From LMUY01 sp965198895 (GTDB lineage Bacteria > Pseudomonadota > Alphaproteobacteria > Acetobacterales > Acetobacteraceae), in the NCBI GenBank assembly GCA_965198895.1, contig OZ240676.1, forward strand, positions 434,001-498,000: DNA of 64,000 nt, written 5' to 3'. Positions within the stretch are counted from its first letter, which is position 1, and each line of letters starts with the position of its first letter. This document shows positions 56,970 to 64,000 of the stretch, piece after piece. A program made the position numbers and the translations under genes. The notes under the pieces were generated by a model that saw only the letters and a program-made list of their open reading frames with translations, was not told where the DNA came from and did not search any database.

Positions 56970-58139
56970 CTAATACGAACGGGGTAGGCCGAGCACGTGC
57001 TCGGCGACATAGGACAGGATTAGGTTTGTACTAATAGGGGCCACCTGATACAGCCGGGTCTCGCGGAACTTGCGTTCGATGTCGTATTCCTCCGCGAACC
57101 CATAGCCGCCATGGGTCTGGATGCACGCCTCGCCGGCGGCCCAGCTCGCCTCCGCGGCCAGCATCTTAGCCATGTTGGCCTGCTCGCCGCACGCAAGCCC
57201 GGCCTCGAACCGCTCCAGCCCCTCGCGCACCAGCAGTTCGGCGGCGCGCATTTGGGCGTAGGCGCGCGCGATCGGGAAGGCGACGCCCTGGTTCTGGCCG
57301 ATCGCACGGCCGAACACGCGGCGCTCGTTGGCGTAGGCAGTGGATTTGGCGGTAAACCACTTGGCGTCGCCGATGCATTCGGCCGCGATCAGCAGCCGCT
57401 CGGCGTTCATGCCGTCCAGGATGTAGCGAAAGCCGCGCCCCTCCTCGCCCACCAGGTTGGCGGCGGGGACGGGCATGTTGTCGAAGAACACCTCGCACGA
57501 ATTGTGGTTCATCATGGTGCGGATCGGGCGGATGGTCAGGCCGGGCGTGTTCTTCATGTCTACGATGAAGGTGCTAAGCCCCTCGGTCTTTTTGCCCACC
57601 TGATCGCGCGGCGTGGTGCGGGCGAGTAGCAGCATCAGGTCCGAATGCTCGGAGCGGCTGGTCCACACCTTCTGGCCGTTCACGACGTAGGTATCGCCTT
57701 CGCGCTTGGCGAACGTGCGCAGGCTGGTGGTGTCGGTCCCGCTGGTCGGCTCGGTCACGCCGAACGCCTGCAGGCGCAGTTCGCCGGTGGCGATCTTGGG
57801 CAGGTATTGCTGCTTCTGCTCGGCCGAGCCGTGCCGCAGGATGGTGCCCATGATGTACATCTGCGCGTGGCAGGCGGCGCCGTTGCAGCCCTCGGCTTGG
57901 ATCGTTTCCAGGATCGCCGCCGCGGCAGTGATGCCGAGGCCGGAGCCGCCGTATTCCTCGGGGATCAGCACGGACAGGTAGCCGGCTTCGGTCAGCGCGT
58001 TGACGAACTCGGTCGGGTAGCCGCGCACCTCGTCCAGCTTGCGCCAGTATTCGCCGGGGAAGCGGGCGCACAGCTTGCGCACCTCCTCACGGATCTCGGC
58101 GTGGTCGTCTCGGGTGGTTAGTTGCTGGTCCATTGGCAT
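56970..58139 (-). CDS. acyl-CoA dehydrogenase
   Basis: 389 residues with the complete fold: PEEYGGSGLG, the FAD region FGVTEPTSGTDTTSL with VVNGQKVWTS, NERRVFGRAIGQNQGVAF, and IQTHGGYGFAEEYDIERKFRETRLYQVAPIS in family form at the C-terminus. It oxidises an acyl-CoA to the enoyl-CoA with FAD and passes electrons to ETF. ATG 58139 has AAGGA upstream. It is cotranscribed with an SDR and a second, shorter dehydrogenase. Confidence 0.94.
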   Translation of the reverse strand: MPMDQQLTTRDDHAEIREEVRKLCARFPGEYWRKLDEVRGYPTEFVNALTEAGYLSVLIPEEYGGSGLGITAAAAILETIQAEGCNGAACHAQMYIMGTILRHGSAEQKQQYLPKIATGELRLQAFGVTEPTSGTDTTSLRTFAKREGDTYVVNGQKVWTSRSEHSDLMLLLARTTPRDQVGKKTEGLSTFIVDMKNTPGLTIRPIRTMMNHNSCEVFFDNMPVPAANLVGEEGRGFRYILDGMNAERLLIAAECIGDAKWFTAKSTAYANERRVFGRAIGQNQGVAFPIARAYAQMRAAELLVREGLERFEAGLACGEQANMAKMLAAEASWAAGEACIQTHGGYGFAEEYDIERKFRETRLYQVAPISTNLILSYVAEHVLGLPRSY

Positions 58140-58185
58140 CGTCCTTCGCGTGCTACCCCTCACCCCGCCCTCCACTGCCATTCCA

Positions 58186-58245
58186 CGGGCTAAGCGAGCC
58201 CGCGGAACCTTTGGCAGTTCCGCCCTCTCCCTCAAGGGGAGAGGG
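58186..58245. repeat. three consecutive hairpins between SDR and acyl-CoA dehydrogenase genes
   Basis: Stem 1 pairs 58186-58191 with 58197-58202 (CGGGCT). Stem 2 pairs 58202-58208 with 58217-58223 (GCGGAAC). Stem 3 pairs 58223-58231 with 58237-58245 (CCCTCTCCC). The stems share end bases. They could pause or partly terminate transcription inside the operon. Confidence 0.65.
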
Positions 58246-58254
58246 AGAAGGATG

Positions 58255-59160
58255 TTACACGGGGTCCCAGCTGAATACGTCTTGGCTGCGGTCAAGCGGC
58301 ACCAGGCTTGCCTTCAACGCCGGGGCACCGTGCTCCGCGATCAGTTCGGGCGTCCAGCCTTCGCCGCGATGCACGGAGCGCAAGGGGCGGCTTTGGCTCA
58401 TCAGCATGATCTCGTTGTAGCGCGTGGCGAACACCTGGCCGGTGAAGGCGCTGGCCGCGTCCGACGCCAGGAACACGGCCATCGGTGCGTTCTTGTCCGG
58501 CGTCATCTGCTGCAGCTTGGCGACCCGCGCCTGCTGCTCCGGCGTCTCGGCCGGGATGGAACTGGTCATGCGGCTCCACGCGAACGGCGCGATGCAGTTG
58601 GAGCGCACGTTGTAGCGCTGCATGTCCAGCGCGATCGACTTGGACAGCGCGGTGATCCCCAGCTTGGCCGCCGAGTAGTTTGCCTGGCCGAAATTGCCCA
58701 CCAGCCCCGACGTGCTGGTCATGTGCACATAGGCGCCGGATTGCTGCGCACGGAACTGATCGGCGGCGGCGCGGCTGACGAAGAACGAGCCGTTGAGGTG
58801 CACGCCGATCACGTCCAGCCAGTCCTTCGGCGACATCTTGTGGAAGATCACGTCGCGCAGGATGCCGGCGTTGTTGACCACGATGTCCACCCGGCCGAAC
58901 GCGTCCATGGCGGTCTGCACGATCTTCTGCGCCGAGTCCCATTCGGCGACGCTGTCGGTGTTGATCGCCGCCCGTCCACCACGCTGCTCGATGATCTGCT
59001 TGGTCTGCTCGGCCGGCGAGGCGGACAGGCCTTCGCCGGTCAGCGAGGCTCCGACGTCGTTGATCACCACGTCGGCGCCGGCGAGCGCCATCGCCACTGC
59101 GATCTCCCGGCCGATTCCGCCACCGGCCCCGGTCACGATCGCCACTTTGCCGTTCAGCAT
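58255..59160 (-). CDS. SDR family oxidoreductase (multifunctional-enzyme type 3-hydroxyacyl-CoA dehydrogenase-like)
   Basis: 301 residues. TGAGGGIG is the cofactor loop, NNAG the structural motif, HMTSTSG and YSAAK the catalytic set. The DVGASLTGEG insertion after strand 2 and the long C-terminal tail resemble the dehydrogenase part of HSD17B4-type multifunctional enzymes, which oxidise 3-hydroxyacyl-CoA. It lies 15 bases after the second acyl-CoA dehydrogenase gene. Confidence 0.9.
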   Translation of the reverse strand: MLNGKVAIVTGAGGGIGREIAVAMALAGADVVINDVGASLTGEGLSASPAEQTKQIIEQRGGRAAINTDSVAEWDSAQKIVQTAMDAFGRVDIVVNNAGILRDVIFHKMSPKDWLDVIGVHLNGSFFVSRAAADQFRAQQSGAYVHMTSTSGLVGNFGQANYSAAKLGITALSKSIALDMQRYNVRSNCIAPFAWSRMTSSIPAETPEQQARVAKLQQMTPDKNAPMAVFLASDAASAFTGQVFATRYNEIMLMSQSRPLRSVHRGEGWTPELIAEHGAPALKASLVPLDRSQDVFSWDPV

Positions 59161-59175
59161 GGTCCGCTCACTCCC

Positions 59176-60210
59176 TTAATCCTCGTCATCCGGCATCAGC
59201 CGGGCAAACCGGGCCCGGTGCGCCGCCGCCGAGCCGTACTGGTTGCTCAGCACCATCGCGCGCCGCAGGTACAGCCCGACGTCATACTCGTCCGTGTAGC
59301 CCACACCGCCATGCAGCTGCACTGCCTGGCGTGTGACAAGCATGCCCGCCGTCGCGGCCCGGGCCTTCGCACGGGACACGGCAGCCTGCCGCACCGGCAG
59401 CGACGCGCCGGCATCGAGGGTGGCTGCCGCAGCCGCAACGCTGGCGCGGGTGAGCTCCAGCTGCAGCTTCAGGTCGGCCGCCTTGTGCTGCAGGGCCTGG
59501 AAGCTGCCGATCGGCTTGCCGAATTGCTGGCGGGTGCGGAGGAAGTCGAGCGTGAGGGTGAACGCCTGCTCCATCGCGCCGAGCAGCATCGCGGCGGTGC
59601 CAAGGGTCGCGTCTTCCAGCGCATCCACCGGCGCGCCCGCCACGGCCGTGCCGGGCGCGCCATCGAACCCGACGGTGGCGACCTGGCCGCCATCCTGCAG
59701 CCGGGCGACGTCCAGCGTCACGCCCGGGGCGTCCCGATCGACCAAGGCGAGCCCCGACTGCGTGGTGACGAGGAACGCGCTGGCCCCCACAGGTGCTGGC
59801 ACGAACAGCTTGCGGCCGGTCACGCGGCCGGCTTCGAACACCGTCTCGGGCGGGGCGCTCAGCGCGTCGGGGCGTTCCTGCCAGGCGAGCGGTACGAAAA
59901 TCTCGCCCGTCAGCACCGCCGGCTCGGGGCGCAGTCGGGCGGACAGCGCGGCTGCGATCAGGGGCTCCGGGGCGAGCGCCGCGCCCAACTCCTCGGCCAC
60001 GACGCAGAACTCGGCCATGCCCATCCCGGCGCCACCGGCGGCCTCCGGGACACGCAGGCCGATCCAGCCCATCTCGCCCATCTCGCGCAGCACCGCCGGG
60101 TCGTAGCCGAGCTCGCTGGTCCGCAGGGCCCGCACGCGGCGGACGTCGCTCCTCGGGGCAATGGCGGCGGCGCTGTCGCGGATCAGCCGCAGGTCTTCGG
60201 GGTCAGCCAT
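59176..60210 (-). CDS. acyl-CoA dehydrogenase, short subunit type
   Basis: 344 residues. The family fold is clear (GWIGLRVPEAAGGAGMG, RTRQQFGKPIGSFQAL, QLHGGVGYTDEYDV), but the N-terminal and middle domains are compressed. The FAD-binding middle region is divergent, as in the smaller partner of heteromeric dehydrogenases used for bulky acyl-CoAs. ATG 60210 overlaps the CoA ligase stop by 8 bases. Together with the larger dehydrogenase at 56970 it might form a mixed enzyme. Confidence 0.9.
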   Translation of the reverse strand: MADPEDLRLIRDSAAAIAPRSDVRRVRALRTSELGYDPAVLREMGEMGWIGLRVPEAAGGAGMGMAEFCVVAEELGAALAPEPLIAAALSARLRPEPAVLTGEIFVPLAWQERPDALSAPPETVFEAGRVTGRKLFVPAPVGASAFLVTTQSGLALVDRDAPGVTLDVARLQDGGQVATVGFDGAPGTAVAGAPVDALEDATLGTAAMLLGAMEQAFTLTLDFLRTRQQFGKPIGSFQALQHKAADLKLQLELTRASVAAAAATLDAGASLPVRQAAVSRAKARAATAGMLVTRQAVQLHGGVGYTDEYDVGLYLRRAMVLSNQYGSAAAHRARFARLMPDDED

Positions 60211-62293
60211 CGATCTCCACCACTGCATCCACCGCAAACGCGCCGTCCGGCATCGCCAACACCGGGTTCAGGTCGACCGCCCGCAGGGCCGGCCCGGCGG
60301 CATGGGCAAAGACGGACAGGCGCGACAGCATCTGGGCCAGCGCCCCGATATCGGCCGCCGGCTGGCCCCGAATGCCGCGCAGCAGCGGGGCACCGCGTAA
60401 ACCAACAATCATCGCCTCCGCCACGTCGGGACCGAACGGGCAGCGGCGTAGTGCCACGTCGCGCAGCACTTCGACGAAGATGCCACCCAGCCCCACCATC
60501 GCGACGGGGCCGAACACCGGGTCCTGGTGGATGCCGAGGATGCACTCGACACCGCCTTGCAACTGCTTGGCGACCAGCACGCCCAGGATCCGCGCATCCG
60601 GCGCTCGTTCGGCGGCGCGGGACAGCAGGGTGGCAAAGCCGTCCCGCACAGCCGCCGGGCCGGTCACATCCAGCAGCACGCCGCCGATGTCCGATTTGTG
60701 GACGATGTCGGGCGACAGGATCTTCAGCACCACCGGATAACCGATTGCCTCGGCGGCTTGCACCGCCGCCTCGGCGTCCGCGCAGGCGCGTTCCGGCGCG
60801 CTGACGATCCCGGCCTCGGCCAACAGCCGCTTGGCCCCCGCTTCGTCCGGCGACTGGGCCGGCAGCGCAACTGGACCGGTAGGGGCCGGGCGCGCTCCCG
60901 GACCGCGGGCGAAAGCGTCGCCCAGCCTGCCCATGGCACTGATCGCGTTCACCGCGCGTGTCGGGTCCTCGAACACGCTCCAGCCATCCGCCTCGTAGCC
61001 GTCCACCAGCGCGGGCGACGCCAGCACCGACAGCACGTACAGCCGGTCTGGGTGGCGCTGCTGCACGCCCTTCAGCTCGGCCCGCAACTTGGGCGCGATG
61101 GAGGCCGCGCCGCCGGTCTGGCTGAAGAAGGCGAGCACCGAGCGATAGCCGCCTTCCTCCACCATCGCATCGGTGAAGCGGCCGACCAGCGTCAGGTCGT
61201 TCAGCGCCTGCGCCGTGCAATCCACCGGGTTGTGCGGCGCGGCGAACGGCAGCATCTCCAGCAAACGCGCCTGGCTGGCCTGCGGCATGGGCGGCATCGG
61301 CAGGCCCAAAGTCTCGGCCGCATCGCTCACCAGCACGCCGGCGCCGCCACTCACCGTGACCATGCCCAGCGTGTTGCCGACCGGGTAGATCCTTCGCGTC
61401 GCGAGTTGGGCGAAATCCAGCATCTCCTCGGTCGTGCGCGCCCGGATTGCGCCGAACTCGGCCAGCACGGCGGAGGTCACTGCATCGTCCCCGGCGATGG
61501 CGGCGGTATGGGACCGCGCGGAGGCCTCGCCCAGCCTGGAACTGCCCACCTTCATCATGATCACCGGCTTGCGGGCCGCCCGCGCCGCCTCCAACGCGGC
61601 GATGAAACCGGCGCCGCCGCGAATGCCCTCCGCGTAGACGGCGATCACGTCGGTGCCTTCGTCCTGCACCATCCAGCCGAGCACATCACCGACCGCGACG
61701 TCGGCCTCGTTGCCGGTGGCGACGACGATCGGCGTGCCGATGCGGCGCTGCCGGGCGATGGTGAACACGTGGGTGCCATAGGCGCCGGACTGGCTGACGA
61801 TGCCGATGCGGCCCGGCGGCGGATACCCGGTTTCGAGCGAGGCGGAGAAGATGCCGTAGAACCCGATCCGGTCGTTGAACAAACCGAGGGAGTTGGGGCC
61901 GATCAGCCGCATGCCCCGGGCCCGGGCGGTCTCGACCAGGCTGGCCTGCAGCGCCGCCCCGGCCGGCCCCGTCTCCGCAAACCCGGCGGAGAACACGATG
62001 GCCGCCTTCACCCCCCGGTCACCGAGGGCGGCGACCGTCTCCACGACCTGCGCCGCCGGAACGGCCACGATGGCGGCGTCCGGCACCTCGGGCAGGCTGG
62101 CGATGTCGGGATAGGCGGGTAGGCCCTGGATTTCGGTGCGGTTCGGGTTCACCGGCAGGATCGGCCCGGCAAATCCGCGCGCCTTCATATAGGCGATCGG
62201 CCGGCCACCGATGCGGGTCGGGTCTGCGGACGCGCCCACCACGGCCACCGACCGGGGCGCCAACAGCGGAGCCAAGGACGCGAACGCACTCAC
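60203..62293 (-). CDS. acetate--CoA ligase (ADP-forming) family protein, fused alpha-beta
   Basis: 696 residues. A CoA-binding Rossmann domain (about 8-105) is followed by succinyl-CoA-ligase-like flavodoxin domains with the probable phosphohistidine His262 (RSHTAAIAG), and by a C-terminal ATP-grasp domain from about 480 (VVLKILSPDIVHKSDIGGV). The family forms acyl-CoA from an acid using ATP to ADP, or runs in reverse. It starts with GTG 62293 behind GGGGGAA. It is the first gene of the acyl-CoA run, likely activating the substrate that the later enzymes degrade. Confidence 0.92.
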   Translation of the reverse strand: MSAFASLAPLLAPRSVAVVGASADPTRIGGRPIAYMKARGFAGPILPVNPNRTEIQGLPAYPDIASLPEVPDAAIVAVPAAQVVETVAALGDRGVKAAIVFSAGFAETGPAGAALQASLVETARARGMRLIGPNSLGLFNDRIGFYGIFSASLETGYPPPGRIGIVSQSGAYGTHVFTIARQRRIGTPIVVATGNEADVAVGDVLGWMVQDEGTDVIAVYAEGIRGGAGFIAALEAARAARKPVIMMKVGSSRLGEASARSHTAAIAGDDAVTSAVLAEFGAIRARTTEEMLDFAQLATRRIYPVGNTLGMVTVSGGAGVLVSDAAETLGLPMPPMPQASQARLLEMLPFAAPHNPVDCTAQALNDLTLVGRFTDAMVEEGGYRSVLAFFSQTGGAASIAPKLRAELKGVQQRHPDRLYVLSVLASPALVDGYEADGWSVFEDPTRAVNAISAMGRLGDAFARGPGARPAPTGPVALPAQSPDEAGAKRLLAEAGIVSAPERACADAEAAVQAAEAIGYPVVLKILSPDIVHKSDIGGVLLDVTGPAAVRDGFATLLSRAAERAPDARILGVLVAKQLQGGVECILGIHQDPVFGPVAMVGLGGIFVEVLRDVALRRCPFGPDVAEAMIVGLRGAPLLRGIRGQPAADIGALAQMLSRLSVFAHAAGPALRAVDLNPVLAMPDGAFAVDAVVEIDG

Positions 62294-62371
62294 CCGGTCG
62301 TTCCCCCGATAGCATGGCGTGCAACCGCCTTGCCATCTGCGCTAGAACGGTTGCCCGCCGATTGCAAATGA

Positions 62372-62396
62372 CTTCTCCCTTCCCGCTGGGGAGAAG
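62372..62396 (-). terminator. hairpin downstream of the glycosyltransferase gene
   Basis: CTTCTCCC at 62372-62379 pairs with GGGAGAAG at 62389-62396 around a 9-base loop. It starts 4 bases after the glycosyltransferase stop on the minus strand. No long T run follows. Confidence 0.45.
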
Positions 62397-62400
62397 GAAG

Positions 62401-64000
62401 CTACGGCGCGCGCAGGCCGAGGGCAGCCCGCATCAGCGCGTCGAGCCGGGCTTCCGACAACACGTCCGCGACATAGGCCAGCCCGGCGGTGCTGCAGGCC
62501 TGGTTGAAGGCCTCGTCGTTGTGGAGCCGCAGGATCATCTTGGCCAGGCCGGCCGCATCGGGCGTGACCGTGCCGAGCAGCGTCTCCGGCAAGTCCAGCC
62601 CTTCGGCCGCGATCGGAGTGCAGGCGCACGGCACGCCGGCCGCATAGCTGTCCAGCACCTTACCCTTCACCCCGGCCCCGAACGCCAGCGGCGCCACCGT
62701 CAGACGGATCTGGTCGAACAAGCCCGGCAGGCTCTCGACCCGCCCGACCGGCTGGATGCCGGGGGACGCCGCCGCCTTCAGCGAGTCCGGCATGTTGCTG
62801 CCCACCAGGCGGCACACGATGCTGTCGTCCTCGGCACGGACCAACGGCATCACCTCCTGGATCAGCCACCAGGCGGCATCCAGGTTCGGCGGATGCCCGT
62901 AGCTGCCGATGAAGGCGATGCCACGCCGCTCCGCCCAGGGCACCGCGGTCGGGCGGGGTTTGATCGACCACGGCACTACGTGGATCTTGCCGTCCGGTAA
63001 CGCCTGCTTGAGCAGCGCCGCCTCGAAACTCGAATGGGTGATCACGCTGTCCACGAAGCGGGCGGCGGAGAGTTCAGCCGCACGCACGCGCTGGCTGGCC
63101 TCGGCGAGTTCGGGCCGCTGCTCCACCTCGGCCTGCCGGGCGAGCCGGACATGGTGCAGGTCGGCCACGCTGTAGACCACGCGGGCGCGGGGCTGGTGGT
63201 GGCGGATCAGCGGCAGATAGCGGGCGTTGCCGCCGCGATGCAGATAAACCAGCGAGAAGCCGCCGCCTTCACGGCGCAACACCTCCTCGACCGAGGCCGA
63301 CCATGGAGCGCAGCAACACGCCACGCCCATGGCCTCCATCGCGGCCACGTCCGGCCCGCCCTCCATGTTCGCAGGGGCGAAGACCACGGCATAGCCCAGA
63401 CGCTGCAGCGATCGCATGTGAGAGATCACGGCCTGCGACCCGGCGTCCCGGTCGGGGTCTGGCGTGGTGTCGTCGATCACCAAGGCCCGCGGCGGGCGCT
63501 CCGGCTCGGCCGCGGCGCCCCGGCCCGACCAGCGGGACCGGAAATGGCGATGCCCGGTCCGGTCCGGCCGGTTGCTCTGCCGATCCGACCGCATCTGCAG
63601 CAGACGGTCGGCCTGTTGCGCCAGGAACGTCGCGCGCTCGGTCAGTTCCTCATCGGTTTCGGCGTCGCCGAGCATCGTCGCGAGATGATCCTGCATCTCG
63701 ACGTCGAAGTTCAGCGTCGGGGGGATGATGACCGGCGAGCCGGGCATTTCGGTTTTGTCGTCCTCGCGGCTGATCCGTACCGTGTGGGTGACGGTGGGCG
63801 GCAATCCGTCCAACTTCAGCAAAAACCCGTGGCGACCGTTCCCAAGACCGGCCTGTTCCAGATCCTGGCGGTAGACGTTCGCCAGCACGCGCGAGACGAC
63901 CTCGTCGTTTACCGACACCACCAGGCTGACCGGAGAGCTGGGATCGACTTCGTCCCTCACCCAACCCTGGACACCGCGGCGATCCACCCGCTCAATATTT
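62401..64000 (-). CDS. glycosyltransferase (GT4-like), 5' end outside window
   Basis: At least 532 residues; the frame continues past the right edge. The visible N-terminal part (RRGVQGWVRDE and following) is a beta-rich domain seen at the front of some surface-glycan transferases, then a Gln/Arg-rich linker. From about residue 165 there is a two-domain GT-B fold: DDTTPDPDRDAGSQAV, VVYSVADLHHVR, IAFIGSYGHPPNLDAAWW and LAFGAGVKGKVLDSYAAGVPCA, the donor-binding region of group 1 transferases. It probably builds exopolysaccharide or LPS. GTG 63987 is a possible internal start, but the residues before it continue the domain, so I treat the gene as cut. Confidence 0.88.
   Translation of the reverse strand, partial: NIERVDRRGVQGWVRDEVDPSSPVSLVVSVNDEVVSRVLANVYRQDLEQAGLGNGRHGFLLKLDGLPPTVTHTVRISREDDKTEMPGSPVIIPPTLNFDVEMQDHLATMLGDAETDEELTERATFLAQQADRLLQMRSDRQSNRPDRTGHRHFRSRWSGRGAAAEPERPPRALVIDDTTPDPDRDAGSQAVISHMRSLQRLGYAVVFAPANMEGGPDVAAMEAMGVACCCAPWSASVEEVLRREGGGFSLVYLHRGGNARYLPLIRHHQPRARVVYSVADLHHVRLARQAEVEQRPELAEASQRVRAAELSAARFVDSVITHSSFEAALLKQALPDGKIHVVPWSIKPRPTAVPWAERRGIAFIGSYGHPPNLDAAWWLIQEVMPLVRAEDDSIVCRLVGSNMPDSLKAAASPGIQPVGRVESLPGLFDQIRLTVAPLAFGAGVKGKVLDSYAAGVPCACTPIAAEGLDLPETLLGTVTPDAAGLAKMILRLHNDEAFNQACSTAGLAYVADVLSEARLDALMRAALGLRAP

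Overview
The window reads as chromosomal DNA from a high-GC alphaproteobacterium. The best pointers are a complete PhyR-NepR-EcfG general stress response locus, HWE/HisKA_2 sensor kinases, a CopC/CopD pair, CydDC, a Cys-free L33 and gene-dense, mostly 4-bp-overlapping operons. Rhodospirillales/Acetobacteraceae is my guess at family level, not something the sequence proves. I see no rRNA, tRNA, CRISPR array, phage module or intact insertion sequence. Both edges cut genes: a sensor kinase on the left and a glycosyltransferase on the right.

Left third (1-25100): a kinase fragment; a lone undecaprenyl-phosphate sugar-1-phosphate transferase that primes exopolysaccharide; a minus-strand thioesterase-SDR-amidase operon divergent from copC-copD; a DUF938 methyltransferase and a metallophosphoesterase whose start codons both lie in a small dispersed repeat; an SDR; a short surface-sugar cluster (epimerase, WecB/TagA-type glycosyltransferase, PIG-L deacetylase); an LLM flavoprotein; a polar amino acid ABC importer without its ATPase; a redox trio (flavin reductase, opine-dehydrogenase-like, 3-hydroxyacyl-CoA dehydrogenase); rpmG; recQ with a coupled methyltransferase; an OmpA-like lipoprotein; and cydD-cydC.

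Middle (25134-47276) is the most coherent part, a stress island. On the minus strand lie two EcfG-type sigma factors, NepR, an HWE kinase and an M20 amidohydrolase. On the plus strand phyR is followed 71 bp later by a seven-gene alpha-glucan/trehalose operon (glgE, treS-maltokinase fusion, glgB, treZ, malQ, treY, otsA). A GGAAC-N16-CGTC sequence in the phyR-glgE gap looks like an EcfG promoter. A plausible reading is that stress activates PhyR, PhyR titrates NepR, EcfG is freed, and EcfG drives trehalose and glucan synthesis. The GlgE is unusual in carrying a long N-terminal region that looks like a degenerate second GH13 barrel.

Right third (47342-64000): a SCO copper chaperone; a small HExxH protein resembling M91 effector proteases; an MFS symporter divergent from a Tat-type royal-jelly-protein homologue; a 2-hydroxyacid dehydrogenase; a low-complexity protein with a natural His run; a GAF/PAS hybrid histidine kinase; and a minus-strand acyl-CoA catabolic run (ADP-forming CoA ligase, two acyl-CoA dehydrogenases, SDR, CaiB-type CoA-transferase). 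Three copies of a roughly 120-140 bp element with terminal inverted repeats (7863, 18187, 51248), plus several REP-like hairpins, mark the intergenic DNA.
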